DNA of 64,000 nucleotides from Spatholobus suberectus (GCA_004329165.1 CM014732.1:82398726-82462725); one strand, 5' to 3'. Numbered from the stretch's first letter, positions 12,248-24,971 are shown. Made by a program: numbers and translations. Notes: a model not told the origin generated them from the letters alone.

Positions 12248-13257
12248 GCTCCGTTTGGGGTGGTTGTGAGTTTTTGGTTTTTGGTTTTCAAATGCAATTT
12301 TTGAAACAAAACGCGTTGGCTAAAATGGAGCTGAAATGGTTTTTAACTCAATTTCAAAACACTTTTACATTCATTTTCAAACCAAGAAAAAAGGATTTGT
12401 GAATTTGGTTTTTGGTTTTTAAAAATAAATACACATCATTATATTTGACAATAACCTTTCTTGCCACCACCACCACCACAACTACCGCCATTGTCACCAC
12501 CACTATCACCACCACCACTACTGCTGCCGCCATATCCACAGCCACCGTCACCGTCACCACCACCACCACCACCACCATCATCACTGCCGCCATCTTCGCA
12601 GCCACCTTCACCGTCACCATCACCACCACAACGACCACCGGCACCACCACCACCATCATCGCTGCCTCCATATCCGCAGCCACCGTCACCACCACCACCA
12701 CCGGCACCACCACCACCATCATCGCTGCCACAACTACACGACCACTAGCATCGCCGCCACCATCATCGCTGCTACAACTACCACCCATCACTACTGCCAC
12801 AACTACCACGACCTACCAGCATCACCTCCACCACTACAAGCTTCATCACCACTACCATTGTCACCGCCACCACCACGACCACGATCACGACGCTAGCGCT
12901 GCTGCCACCACCACAGGCAATGTCACCACCACCACTGACTTTGCTACCACCATCACCATTGGCACAGCCACGATCACCACTGGTACCGCCACAACCACTG
13001 TCGTCGACACCGTCATAACCGTCACTGTCGGCTTTACCACCGCCACCACCATCATTGTTGTCGTCACCACTATCACTATCGTCACTACACAAACATATTC
13101 TTAAACTAATTTTAACAGAATAAGAAATTTCAAAGTGAGTTTATTTTGAAACCAAAAATTAGAAAAAAAAACTAAAACTAATTTTTAAAAACTAAAAACT
13201 GGTTGTAGTTTTTGAAAATTTCAAAACTTACAATCAAAAACCACCCCAAACGAGCCC
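12248..13257. mobile_element. PIF/Harbinger (Tourist-like) MITE, copy 1, triplet-rich core
   Basis: The left end GGCTCCGTTTGGGGTGGTTG and the right end (reverse complement GGGCTCGTTTGGGGTGGTTT) are inverted. TAA lies on both sides (12245-12247 and 13258-13260), the 3-bp TWA target duplication typical of PIF/Harbinger. Both arms then share TTTTTGGTTTTTAG-type sequence. The centre (about 12461-13095) is a long imperfect CAC/CAT/CCA triplet array. A shorter relative lies at 60169-60675. There is no transposase. Confidence 0.85.
12461..13095 (+). repeat. Imperfect CAC/CAT/GCC trinucleotide array
   Basis: About 630 bp of mainly CAC, CAT, ACC and GCC triplets with strong 3-base periodicity inside the MITE. 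The periodicity removes stop codons from several frames on both strands, giving apparent proteins of low complexity (threonine-, proline- or valine-rich). None has a domain, so I treat them as by-products of the repeat. The array is much more GC-rich than the surrounding DNA. Confidence 0.85.
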
Positions 13258-13834
13258 TAAATCAATTAATTTGGTTTAGATTAATTCAGCTAATTAGTCC
13301 TTTTCACTTTAAATCTAAACCAAATCGATTATAATTGGTTCAAATGTCAGATTTATCTTTTTTTAACCTAAGCTAAACCAATGATCCGATTAACAATTTT
13401 TTATCTTTTACATTAATACATTTTAGATTTTAGTGCTGAAAATTTTCTTCTACTTTTATTTTTTTCATTTATTTTGATCTTATTATGATTTTATCTAATT
13501 TTTCCTAGTGTATTAATTTAGACATATTTATGATGTAGTTTTTAATTATAATGTGGGTATAGAAATAATGAGATATACAAGTGCTAACGATAAAAATTTA
13601 AATATTAAATAATATAAATAATTGGTCATTAAAGAACAAAGAATTTTTTTATCTTTCATTAATATAAAATAAAAAATATATAAAATAAACAAGTGTAGAT
13701 AAAAACTTGAAAAAGTAATAATTTATTTATTTTATCATAATTCCGTGACCCAAATCAAATTAATCTAATCAAATATGATTGATTCGGATTTGATTTTACC
13801 CTAAATTCAAACCAAACTAATTCATAGACACCCT

Positions 13835-16480
13835 TAATTAAAATAAAAAAGTGTTTTAAGTGTAGGAACCAAATATACTTTCTTTTTTAAATGTAAGATC
13901 TAAAGAATAATTTGAATGTTTTATTTTTATTTTAAAAATGAAAAAGCATTTAATATATTTAACTACTTTGAAGAAATTATTGATGAGATATTATTATTAT
14001 TATTGTAATATATTAAATACTTCACACGTAACGCTTTCCTGTTTTAAAATGCAAATGAAAAAAAACAAAATAAATAAATATTTTTAATTATATTATAGTT
14101 CGTGCGCAATTTAATTTTTTATCCTTAATTTTTTTAAGTAAATATTTTTTCTCTCTTTTTTTTAAGACAGGGAATGGTAATGTGTAAATAAACGTTTACA
14201 GCCCTATTTGGTATGTGGGAGTGGAAAGAAGAAGAAATTTTTAAATTTTTAAACATTTCTATAGTTTGGTTCAATGGAAATGTCAAGGGAATTTTTAAAA
14301 ATTTTGTGGATCTCATTATTTATTTTTATTCTATTTCTCACTTTTTTCACTTATCTATTTTTCATTCATTTTTTTCAAATCAAACAACCTAAAATTTTAA
14401 ATTATTTCTTACCTATTAACTTATTTCTTATATATTTTTATCCACCCTATTTTTCCCCTCTTTACAAAGTATACATGAAATTTGCTATTATCATGTGAAG
14501 TCACGCCGCATTAAAATGTCAAAACTAGGAATCATGTTGACGTAGAAGACCTGATTTTTCAGTCCGTGTGTGTTGACATATGATTTTTTTTTTTTGTTCA
14601 TAACATATGATTTTTTTTTCTATAAATTCTCATCTATTTAATTATATATGCTTATCCTCCTAACCTCTATGGGCAGAGGTTAAAATCCCTAAATTCTTCA
14701 TTTTCCCTTTTTATCAAAGTTGTTTCTTGTCCTAAAAAAAAATGTCGCTAAAACACCTATTTATCTCTCATTTTATTTTTTGTATCAGACTAGTCTCCAA
14801 AATTTAAAAAATTCCACTTTATTCTTTTAAAGTGATTCTGATAGAATAAGTTAGTTTTTTTTTTTTCATTTTATTATATTATTGGTCAATTTGGTGACAC
14901 ATAACAAACCGTGAGAAATGTCACATTAAATGGATGTTTGTCATGTCAACTAAAATTAACATTATTAATGTAAAAAAATGACGAAAAGACTAATTTGGTC
15001 TAACAAAATATTTTAAGAGACTAAAATAAAAAATTTTAAACTTAGAAAATCAAACTAAAAAAAAGAAACAAAAAATGTATTTTAACATTTTTTATGTAAT
15101 TTTTTTTAGGTAACAACACATTCTTCTAACAAATCCCAAATAAGAGTTTGAAAAACTCTAAATTACACTAAATTTCCACCAACTGAAAAAAAGTATTTTT
15201 TTTTCTAAACTTTTTAATGTCACAATATTCTCTTAAATTACTCTTTCTTATTTTGTGTATCATCCCAACTCTGTTTATCAAAATCTAAGGTTGAATCTGC
15301 CTTCCCCCCCCCCCCCTCCCTAAAAAACTCCTTGTTTCTCATTTTTCTTTGACTCTTTGAGTTAAATAATTGGTTCTTTTGTCTCATCTCATTTATTCCT
15401 CTAACTCAATCACCCTTTTTTTTTGTATCATTTATTACATCCACATTTGACCTTTACTACCTCTCGTCCTAAAACTTCACTTTTCACTATATCTCTCTAA
15501 TATCGTCCCTCAATTTTTATATCTTTCGTTTCCTTTAGCCTTACCAAATCCTACTTTATTCCTTTCACAACATCTCCCCCAACAACGGAAGATAGCACAT
15601 ATGTAACCATAATTTGTATTTAATACAAATACGCTTAACTGTGCGTGAGATCTTAAAATTAACCCATTGCAAATTCCATTCATGACAACTTTCCTACAAA
15701 ATACATCAACATAGTTTTGAAACCTTAACTAATGTATTATTGCTCCTGCCAATGTAAAGTTGTAATGAAGTAAAAATATACACCAAAGTGGTGAAGGGTG
15801 GTGGCATGGCGAAAAATGAAACGAAAGAGGTAAAGGTACAATAAAGGAGAAAAAAAGGGGATTTTATATTTTAGTAAAAGTAATGGCGGTGACTATAAGA
15901 TTAAGAAGGCCAGATGTTGAGAATTTGCAATGCGATGATGGAAAAGTAGAGAAGAATATAGGGTTGTGGTCATTTTGTTACTACTGTACACATTAGAAAG
16001 AGTTCTTATCACTATTTCCGATGTCTTATCACTTTAAGAGGAAAAGTAAACATTTGGTTGAGACAAGAAGCACAATAAATGAATTATAAAAAATCTTAGG
16101 AATCGTTTGGTGATTAGCGTTGAAAACTTAAGAATAACAAATAGTCTTAAAGTAATTTTACACTATCATTTAATTATAAATTATTATTTATTGTAAATTT
16201 GTTAATTTTTATAATAAATATTTTAAAAATTATACTAACAATGAATTCTAATTAATTAATAATATAATATTTTTTATACTAATAACACTCTCCGGTCTTC
16301 ACCTAAAAAAAACTTATAATCTATTATTTTTAAAAACGAAAATAATAAATACATGTACGATGACAACACAGTGCGAAACCTGATAGAGGGCGTACTACGT
16401 TGAACCGTATACACTCTTTTTATTTTTTTATTTTTTTTTATTTTAAGAAAGAAAAAAACCAAAACACCAAAAACGAACAC
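13835..16480. other. AT-rich spacer upstream of the PWWP gene
   Basis: No gene was recognised. The span contains a poly-C run near 15304-15317 and pyrimidine-rich tracts. A segment at about 14198-14460, beginning GCCCTATTTGGTATGTGGGA, resembles one end of a Tourist-like MITE, but its opposite end is not clear. Open stretches at 14134-14498 are AT-rich and low in complexity. Confidence 0.4.
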
Positions 16481-16574
16481 ATCCCTTCACTGCCTCGCTC
16501 TCTCCCTCCTTGTTTTCATAATGGGCCATCGCCTAAAGATACCAAATGTCACGTTTTGATCCAAACAACCAACC

Positions 16575-16675
16575 CAAGTATACGTCCCTGTCTCTCTCTC
16601 TTAGCTCAGAAACCGCTTCACTCTTTCTCTCTCTACCCTCACTCAACTCCCTACTCACTCTCTCTCTCTGGTGTG
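16575..16675 (+). promoter_or_regulatory. CT-rich 5' leader/Y-patch of the PWWP gene
   Basis: Pyrimidine-rich tracts with repeated CTCTCTCTC lie 350-450 bp upstream of the PWWP start codon. Such Y-patches are common around plant transcription start sites. The exact start cannot be fixed from sequence alone, and no convincing TATA box is next to it. Confidence 0.45.
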
Positions 16676-17023
16676 TGTTGCCACGGATGAGCACCGCCCT
16701 CTCATCGCAGAACCAAACCCAATGCCAAAAGCCCTTCACGCAAGCGCTATATTAGATCCCTCCTTTCTTCCCCTTTCCTCTCTTAGATCTTTTACCTGCA
16801 CTGCATGCGCCATTACTAATTCCCGGATTTTAAAGGGGGTTTCTTTTAGCCTCGCAGGGGTTCGCCCGTTTTGCGCGAAACCGAAGCCTTTGAGCCCTTT
16901 CTGAACTTGGCTACCTCTGCAACAATGGCGTGTTTGTTTGGATTGATTCTTTTTTTCTAGGAAAAAACCAAAAAAAAAGGGGGTTTAGGAGGTTTTGGTT
17001 TTTTGGGGGTGGGGGGCGGAGAA

Positions 17024-20000
17024 ATGGGTAGCTCGGGAGAGTCGAACTTGAACGGAATCGATGCGTCGGTGGGTGGGTTGGTTTGGGTCCGACGGCGAAA
17101 CGGGTCGTGGTGGCCGGGTCGGATAATGGGTCTCCATGAATTGTCGGAGAGTTGTTTGGTTTCTCCGAGATCGGGCACTCCCGTCAAGCTCTTGGGTCGT
17201 GAGGATGCAAGCGTGTCAGTCCCTTCTTCTCTTTTTTTCTTTAATTTTTGTTTTTATGTTTTGCTCATATTCCTGTCTGAACCTTTTTATTTTTCATTCT
17301 TAATTGGATGGTGTTGTGGGTATACTGGCTTGATCATTGGAGTTTTTTTTGGGGGGGGGGGGGGGGGGTGGGTGGTGTGGGGACAGTTCTTGATTGAAGT
17401 GCTGTTTTCACTCCAGACAATGGATTGGGAATTTGAGATACTTGGGGCAAGCTTTTCTGTAATTTTAATGTGATGTGGGTTTATGCTAATGTTGTGGAGT
17501 CTGGACCATTATTTTAAAGTGATTTTCTAGATTTTCTTCTTCTTTTTTTTAGGGTGTTTCTGGTTTATGTCATTGGTGATATTAATTATGTTCCCCATAT
17601 CTTCTATTGAGGGTTTTATTTTATTTTTTATTTTTTTTTATACACTGAATTATTGGGGAGTTTTGCATCCATTAAGCCATGGGGCGTTTTTTTGGTACAT
17701 AAAGCTGTAGAACAGGGACACACCCCCAATACTACCGGGCGGGGCGCCAGTGACATGCTGGGGCTGCCAGTAGAGGCCCACCCAGAGGATTACTGCACAG
17801 GCCATGGAGCGTTTTAAACCTTAAAATAAATATTATTGGTTTCTCTGTTTAGAATTGTACACGGTATTAAAGGTGGAAGAGGGATTAAATGTGTCTGTCA
17901 TTGTTAAAGGTGGAGTGAGGAGAACTAATTTATGTTTCTCCAAAAATATGATTGGAACTATTTTGTTTTTGCTGATTCGTCATTCATCCAAAAATATGTT
18001 TGAAAATCTTTTGTTTTTACTGATTGGTCAATGTCAATTGTTTGGCATGGGCCTTCCCATTGACTTGACGCTGAGTGAGCCTTTCTGTGAATGTTTCTCT
18101 TGTGGCATTGTTTGTGGCAGAAGATCAGCATGCAATCTTTTTATGAAGTTGTTTTTCTTTTGTTACTTAAGATAAATGGATGTAACTTACTGGTGTCATG
18201 ACGTAGGTCAAGAAATCACCTTGCAAAGTTGAGTTTTAGTTGCTTTTTATTAATGATTACTTTTACATTCAAGCAAGTCTTTTGGGAAGGTAATCAAATG
18301 TGGTGATCCTGGCTATTCCTATTTGGCTTTGTTACTTCATTTCATGCTTCCAGAATGAGAAATTGAACCATATAGTCTTGCCAGTCATTTGGAGAAACAT
18401 TATGATGCCTACTTCCTTCCTATATGCCCAGACAGGCTACAAACAGATTTTCAGAATAACCAGGACCAGTTTTAGAACTCAGTTGTTGTCACCGCAGTTT
18501 TAGATAGGCTTTCCCTTTTCAGCTGAACTGTAAGTTGTTTGTTAGTAGAGAACTTACCCATTTTCCACCATAACTTCCTGAATATGATTCGTTGTCATCA
18601 TATATATATATATATATATATAGAAACCCTCTCTAGCTTGTGTACTACAGTTCTCTTTCTTGAATTTGTTTTGAGTTATTAAAGTTTATTGAAATTTGCA
18701 TAAGGTCTGATCTTGGAAAAACTTCTTTGTGATTCAGGGATTGGTATAATCTTGAAAAATCAAAGCGGGTAAAAGCTTTTCGCTGTGGAGAGTATGATGA
18801 ATGCATTGAGAAGGCAAAGGCATCTGCTGCTAATTCAAACAAGAAGGCAGTGAAGTATGCCCGCAGGGAAGATGCTATTCTTCATGCTCTTGAGCTAGAG
18901 AGTGCTCACGTGGACAAGGAACCATTAAGCTTATGCTCCAGATTAGATAAACCTGGTAGTGAACATGGAGGATCAGCTGGAGAACTACTGCTCATGTCTA
19001 ATTCTGGTGATGACAATGAGGATGCGACTGATGATCTGAGTGACTCTGATGATAATTCTAATTCAGCTCCAGAATTGTCACAATCTGGTATATCTTTTGA
19101 AGAGCCTAATCACAATGGTTCGTTAAAGATGCAATCTGTGCAAGGAAGGAGGAGAAGAACACCTAATGATTCAGAAGATGATGGATCTGAAGGAGTCAAG
19201 CGAATGAGAGGACTTGAGGACCTGGGCATTGGTGTGGTGTCAAAGAGAAAGGTCCAAGGTACAGGTGCAACTGAGATAGTTCAGCACATTAGTGCGTCAC
19301 TCAACAATTCAACTGCAGGCAACTGCCTGGCAAATGGAACTTCTGTAAATGGTGGTAAAGGTTATTCTTCAACACTGAAAAGGAAGAGATCACAAGTGGC
19401 AAATGCTCATGAATTATTGAAAAGGAGAAATCGACGCCGGCCCTTGACTAAGGTTTTGGAGAGTACAGCCATGGTGTCAGTTCCTGTCATTTGTGATCAG
19501 CTTCCCAGTTCAAGCAGTTCTCCACTACGTGGGGTAACTGATGGAAGGATTTCAGGATTAGATTCTAATGATTCAAAGAAAACTTTTGCAATGACAACAC
19601 ATAATTCAGATAGTACTGAGGCTACTTGTGAGAATGGGACTTCATTAATTGTTCCTGACCATGGTAGTGATGCTTCCCAAATCAAGCACGGGGTCAAAGA
19701 GAATGAGACTTCTGGCATACCAGGGCTAGTTGGCAAAGATTCACCTGATAAACTATTTGATGTGCCATTTGTTGGAGTTCTAGGGGAGGAGAAAGACACT
19801 CCGGGTATGCCACAGTATCTGCGGTCTATAGTGTCTTACTGTCTTCTGTATGATCAATGTGCAATTTTTATACTTGTCATCAGAATGCCTTGCAGTTCAT
19901 TATCCTCTACCCCCCCACCCCCCAAACCCTGCTTGCTAATATTATTTTTCTTTCCTTTTTCCTCGGTACTTCTAATTTTCCTTTTTGGTTTCGTAATAGA

Positions 20001-21761
20001 TTTTACTCTTTAGATGGGTATGTTGCATAAGTATGTTAAGTAGTTTATATAGCCTTAATCAGAAATTTCAGAAAAGAGATGGAAAATGAATGTGGATCCT
20101 GGAAGAGGCACAGTGATATGATTAATAACAGTTGAATAAGCTTGGTTGAAGCATGGTTTTATGGTTGGCTTCTTTGGAATTAAAATATTGAGATTCATTG
20201 GCCTTCAATTTTGCACCTGAGCAAGTGGCACTTGTGTTACTTACATTGCAGAAACCAGAAACAGTTTTATGTGAAGTGTATAACCTGCCCCCCTTCCCCA
20301 TTGAGATTGTCACCTGCTTTTGTATGTTTTTTCATGGTTATTGCTTATGTCCCAATATTATGTGTACAAACTGATTTTTAAAGTTGCATCGTTGAGCTGT
20401 AGAGCAAGCGTAAATATATGATTTTATATGTGATTGTGTTCTTCTCCTGACTTTTGCTTATCAATGCTACTTGCTCCCCTATTCCTATCTGTTTATCTTT
20501 AATCAATTAAACTCTTTTTCACCTATTGTTGAAAGCTGTAGAATATAGTTAAGTTATATTTTGTGTATGGTGCTTCAGTTTAACTGTACTACAACTTTGC
20601 CTTATTATATAATGTGGTTTGAAAAGATGTGGGCTGGATATTTAACATGCACTGATGTAATTTCTTTTGCCAGGTTTCTCACCTGTAATGGTTTCTTGTT
20701 CATCTGGCAAGCCTGAAGATAGTGCATTGGGACAACAGTCTTGTAATGCTAGTCAATGTGAAGCTGTGTCATTGAGAAATGAGATCAAGAATGAACCTGG
20801 TTGTACCAGTTCAGCTGCTGGTCACAATATTGTTGGCCATAAATCAGACAAAGGTAGTTCAAAGTGGCAGTCAAAAGGAAAGAGGAATTCAAGATATACA
20901 AGTAAAAATATAAAACAACTCTCAAGAAAATATGAGGACACGGACCACCAATCCAGTGATTATTTGCCAGGAATAGGAAACTCAGATGGATTCTATCAGG
21001 GTACTGGTCAGAAAGCTGATTGGAATGGCATGGGTGCACCGAATACTTCATACAATACCTCTAAAGTTAAGTCCAAGCCTGTTGCTGAGGGCCAACTAGA
21101 AGAATTTCGGGACTTGAACAAGCGTATCAAGGGCACGACAGCAGAGGCAAAGCTATTACCTGATGGATCTCTCACACCTCAGAGATTACTTCCTTATCGC
21201 CATTCACGCTTCACTGTTAACTCCAGATATCAAATGGCAGATTTCCCTGGAAGAAATTATTGTTCTGATGCTTCATTGTATGATGTTAAGCTAGAAGTTA
21301 AGTCCAGCTACCGGCCACAACACGTACCTTTGGTTTCTCTTGTGAGTAAACTGAATGGCAAAGCTTTTATTGGACACCCTTTGACAGTTGAGGTTTTGGA
21401 TGAAGGTCATTGTGATAAAATGTTGAGTGGCATTGGATGCGACTTGGAAGCTAGTGATGTCTATTGTGTGGCCAAGCCAAACTCGGTTACCGGAAGAATA
21501 CATTCCAAGAATTCAAGGCGTTTTTCACCTAGTAAATCTTCCAAGATGAAAAAAGCTGGGCTGTTGAATAAAAAGATTCGGAAATTGTCGTCATTGACAG
21601 GTCACAGGCAGTCAGAAGAGGAGAGAAAACCAGTGGTAGATAAGCTCAAGGGTCCTGTTATAGCTTGCATTCCCCTTCAAGTAGTATTCAGTAGGATAAA
21701 TGAAGCAGTGAGTGGTCAGGCACGGTCCACACACCGGGCATTACCAACATCCAACCCATGA
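17024..21761 (+). CDS. PWWP-domain chromatin protein
   Basis: Three exons, 17024-17214, 18738-19804 and 20674-21761, join in phase into a 781-residue protein ending at TGA 21759-21761. Residues 16-32 read VGGLVWVRRRNGSWWPG, the opening strand of a PWWP domain with the core motif SWWP at 28-31. The domain continues through GTPVKLLGRED to WYNLEKSKRVKAFR across the first splice, then EYDECIEKAKASAA. PWWP domains bind methylated histone tails and DNA, so a nuclear chromatin role is likely. The middle is acidic and serine-rich (DDNEDATDDLSDSDDNS) with basic clusters such as KRKRSQ and KRRNRRRP that could be nuclear signals. A conserved C-terminal block (LLPYRHSRFTVNSRY; VPLVSLVSKLNGKAFIGHPL) is typical of this plant family. 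ATG 17024 is the first in-frame ATG after a G-rich leader. It resembles the protein filed as At1g51745 in Arabidopsis, from memory. Confidence 0.93.
17348..17371 (+). repeat. Poly-G run in intron 1 of the PWWP gene
   Basis: A run of about 18-20 G residues follows eight T residues, directly after the GGAG at 17339. Long G homopolymers are prone to sequencing error and can form quadruplex structures. It lies about 130 bp inside intron 1. Confidence 0.8.
17676..17815 (+). repeat. GC-rich insert flanked by 15-bp direct repeats in intron 1
   Basis: GCCATGGGGCGTTTT (17676-17690) and GCCATGGAGCGTTTT (17801-17815) match at 14 of 15 positions and bracket about 110 bp of unusually GC-rich sequence (for example CGGGCGGGGCGCC) inside an AT-rich intron. 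Direct repeats of this size look like the target duplication of a retroposed fragment, but no poly-A tail, tRNA-like promoter or open frame was seen. The origin is unknown. Confidence 0.5.
18598..18622 (+). repeat. (TA)n microsatellite in PWWP intron 1
   Basis: About eleven TA units lie some 115 bp before the splice acceptor of exon 2. Confidence 0.85.
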
Positions 21762-22728
21762 CTTGTGTTGTTGGGAAGGAGTTACATGAATGGACGGTGG
21801 TGCGCATAATTGCTTCTTTGGTAATTTGAGAGATTTTGGTTTAGTTCTGCAGACCATAATATTATCTAGTTATTTTAACTATATGCACAGCTTGCAGCTC
21901 CACATATTCTGCCATGAAGGATGAATCTTCTGTACAATTTCAAGACATTTCATAGTGGTAGGGAGTTAAATTATCTGAGGCTTCTCTTGGCTCTGTAAAT
22001 AATGTAACATTGGATGAGGTGTAAAGAGGGATGGTCTAGTATTAGGTGTTTGACCTGATATTAGGTTCTTAAAAAGTAATGAATTAGGATGTTACGGAGG
22101 TTCAATAACTACATTTTATACTCAGGTTGGATTTGGACTCGATAGTTTATGTCGAAGTCACCTCTATAAATCCTACAAGGCTAAAACAAAGAAAAATGCA
22201 ATTATGAGAACATTTGGATCAATCCCCATTTCAATTTATTGTTTGTATGGAATGGAACCTTGTTATGCCATCAATACATATGCCGGTTGCTCAGATTAGT
22301 AGCATTTTTCTTGTTGTGTATGTTTGCTCTTTATTGTGGATGTTATTTCATCAGCGCAAATATTTGATTAATTGTTTTCTGGATGTGATTATCTTTAACT
22401 AACGTGTAAAATAAAGAAGAGAATAATTATTTTATTAATTATACCTTTTTATCTGAGTTTTTTTAGCCGATTAGATTGAATTTTAGTTTCACAGGTTAAT
22501 TGTGCATCTTTTGCCGCAGTAAAGTGTTACGGATATGATATCACGTACGGCGGTACAATTTGGACTTGTAATATGAAACAAAAATTTGGTATTTTCTTAT
22601 TCCCTATTCATTGAATGGCAAATCATCGGTCGGGCATGAAGATGCAAATTGAATTAGGGGGAACAAAATCTTATAGCAATGTTAACCTTGAAGACGATAT
22701 TCTCAAAAAAAAAAAAAAAAACCTTGAA
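21762..22728. other. 3' flank of the PWWP gene
   Basis: Probably 3' untranslated sequence followed by spacer; ATAAAG-like and AATAAT-like signals occur around 22410-22430. At 22683-22729 an 11-bp direct repeat (AACCTTGAAGA) flanks CGATATTCTC and a run of about 17 A residues, which looks like a tiny poly-A-tailed insertion. No gene was seen. Confidence 0.4.
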
Positions 22729-23247
22729 GATGTTGAAACGGGTCAATTCAATTCAGTCTGCCCTTAATATGCTAAAAACGAGATGAGTTGGCTTGGATTA
22801 GTCTAAGTTTAAGTTTAAAATTTCAACCCAATATAGCTCTAGTGGGTATGGATTGAATTGGATTGGCCTATCATAATTTAAAATAAAGAAAAAAGTTATA
22901 AAAATAAATGACCCTTAAGTTGGCTTACTAGATAAATAAAAATCTTTTAATCATAAATATAATGTCAAAATAACAAGAATGTTATTTTCCTTAATTACCT
23001 TTTGGCACAAATGTCTGGTGCAAAAGAACATGAAATACATAATATATTAATATGTAGTGCAAAGCAACAAAACAACATAAATTCAATAATAGTTCACAAA
23101 ACATTATATCTAACAAAACAATATTTAATAAAACAATCAATTTCGCAAGTCAACCCTACCCGTTGGTGGGTTATATGGATTGAAAGGTTGAATCATATAT
23201 CCCAACCAACCAAATAGTGGATTAAATGAGTTGACTATTTTAACATC
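22729..23247. mobile_element. Possible decayed hAT-like element
   Basis: The left end GATGTTGAAACGGGTCAATT is partly inverted relative to the right end (reverse complement GGATGTTAAAATAGTCAACT). Both arms carry CAACCCA/TGGGTT motifs as in the other hAT-like elements of the window. No target duplication is visible. This is a tentative call. Confidence 0.35.
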
Positions 23248-23975
23248 CTTAGTCAACCCATGTAGAGTACATTGAATGTGTAGATTGATTAACATAAGAT
23301 GAGATTGTTCTAACTTATTTAGGATCTCGAGTTTGAATTTTTGAAACTTGTAGTTGCGTTAAAATATGAAAGAAAAATTTTATTGTCTATAACAGTCTTA
23401 CCTAGATTAATATAAATTAGTCGAATGTTTAGAATGATGTTTTAATTTCGCTAGTTCTATAACAAAAGCGGTTCAATTGCACTTTTAATCTTCCTATTTT
23501 AGTTCTCCTTATTTTAATTATTGCTCGTGTTTAATTTTCCTTCTAATTGTTAAAATGAATTCTCTCACCCTAATTGCATTCAATAATCACTAAAAATATA
23601 ACATAGATGTGATATATCATTCATTTATATAGATTTGCGAAGAAAATATATATAAAATAAAATAAAAATAAAAATGACTTACATTTTATTTTATGCATTT
23701 TGCCTTTTATTTTATTTAAACATTTTATATGCTAATTTATATAAATCAATGATATGTTACATTTATGTTAATTGTAAAATGGAATTTTGTGGTGAGAGAG
23801 TTCATTTGAATATTTAGAAAATTATAAGAACTAAATCTGAATAATTAAAATTAAGAGAAGAAAAATTACATATAAAGACGCAATTAGCAAAAAAGAAAAT
23901 ATTATTTATGTTAGAAATACAACGGGGGTAAAATATCGGATAAATTTTTATCAATAAGCAACAAGCAAGCCACAC

Positions 23976-24525
23976 AAGTGAATTTGACGTCACATCCAAT
24001 TCAAAACTTTAAGATATTAAATTTGTAGGTCCTTCTCACTTATATGTTACTCCACTTGTCCTTTAACAATCTCTCTCTTAAGTGTGAGTTTCTTCCACAT
24101 GGTATTCCCTCCTTCAAGTAGAAGCATTTCCATTTACAAGTATTTAGTAGTGGAACTAGAACTTAGTTATTGTCGCCAATACACTCTACAAACTTGCATT
24201 GCTATTAGCTCACATCAACGAGATAGCCAGACAGGTCACCTGACTTTCATATTACTAGGAAGACTTTCTATACAAGATATTCTCATATATGGGTTCGGTC
24301 CACCACCAATTTCACTATACCTTAATACTTGTCTAAGTTGATCATCATGTCATGAGAGATAAAACATTGAGAAGATCTCTACTAATGGTCCATGAGCAAA
24401 AACTATACAAATGAACTTGACACTACATCTAATTCAAAACCTTTAGACATTAGATTTACGGGTTCTTCTCACTTATATACATTGCTTAACTTGTCCATTT
24501 CTATCTAATGTTAGACTTCTTACAC
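23976..24525 (+). repeat. Pair of diverged direct repeats, LTR-like
   Basis: About 110 bp at 23976-24095 recurs at 24412-24525: both contain TTGAC, CACATC/CTACATC, ATTCAAAAC, TTCTCACTTATAT, ACTTGTCC and an ending with AGTTTCTT/GACTTCTTAC. The text resembles the ends of common legume LTRs. The pair could be the LTRs of a small terminal-repeat element of about 550 bp, but TG...CA ends and a primer site were not established. Confidence 0.4.
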
Positions 24526-24971
24526 ACATTTTTACTCTAATAACTTAGAGTCAACCTTGAAAGATAGAGCCCCCTAATAGCTATACAAAATGAAAAATGT
24601 GGACAAAGTAACTTGTGTAGTATCACATCATTGACATCCCCTCCCTAGTCTTCTTGTTTGTTTTAAGGGAAATATTTAAAAAAAGAAAAAGGAAACCATC
24701 GTCTATTTTTAAGCCAAAAGGATCTTCCTTCTGTATTTAAAATTTAAATAAAAAATGCAATTAACTTGGCAGTTATTTGAAATTCAAACCAATCATTTTA
24801 AAATTCTCTCAATAAATTTTTTAATACAATTTATTTTAAAAATAAATTAATTCTAATAGAACAAATTAATTCAAAATATATTCAATGAGATATGAAGCGT
24901 GTTTATCATGTTATTTATTTATTTATTACTAAAAGAAATAATGACGGTTAAGATTAATTATTTTAATCTTT

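Larger units (their letters stand above)
12205..13834. mobile_element. hAT-like element split by a PIF/Harbinger MITE
   Basis: The left end AGGGTATTTATCGGATTAGG and the right end, reverse complement AGGGTGTCTATGAATTAGTT, form a terminal inverted repeat, and TTGGTTTA/TAAACCAA motifs recur inside. The element is interrupted at 12248-13257 by the MITE described separately; without the insert it is about 617 bp. The flanks are AT-rich and no target duplication could be assigned with confidence. Confidence 0.6.

Noticed and set aside
12354..13104. Long overlapping open frames on both strands (up to 230 codons)
   Set aside because: They are by-products of the CAC/CAT triplet array, which suppresses stops in several frames. 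The products are low-complexity and differ by frame; no domain or splice context.
20785..21051. Minus-strand open frame of 88 codons
   Set aside because: Antisense shadow of exon 3 of the PWWP gene, where the plus strand has the conserved protein.
24084..24341. 85-codon plus-strand open frame
   Set aside because: Lies between LTR-like repeats, has no domain and shows no coding bias.
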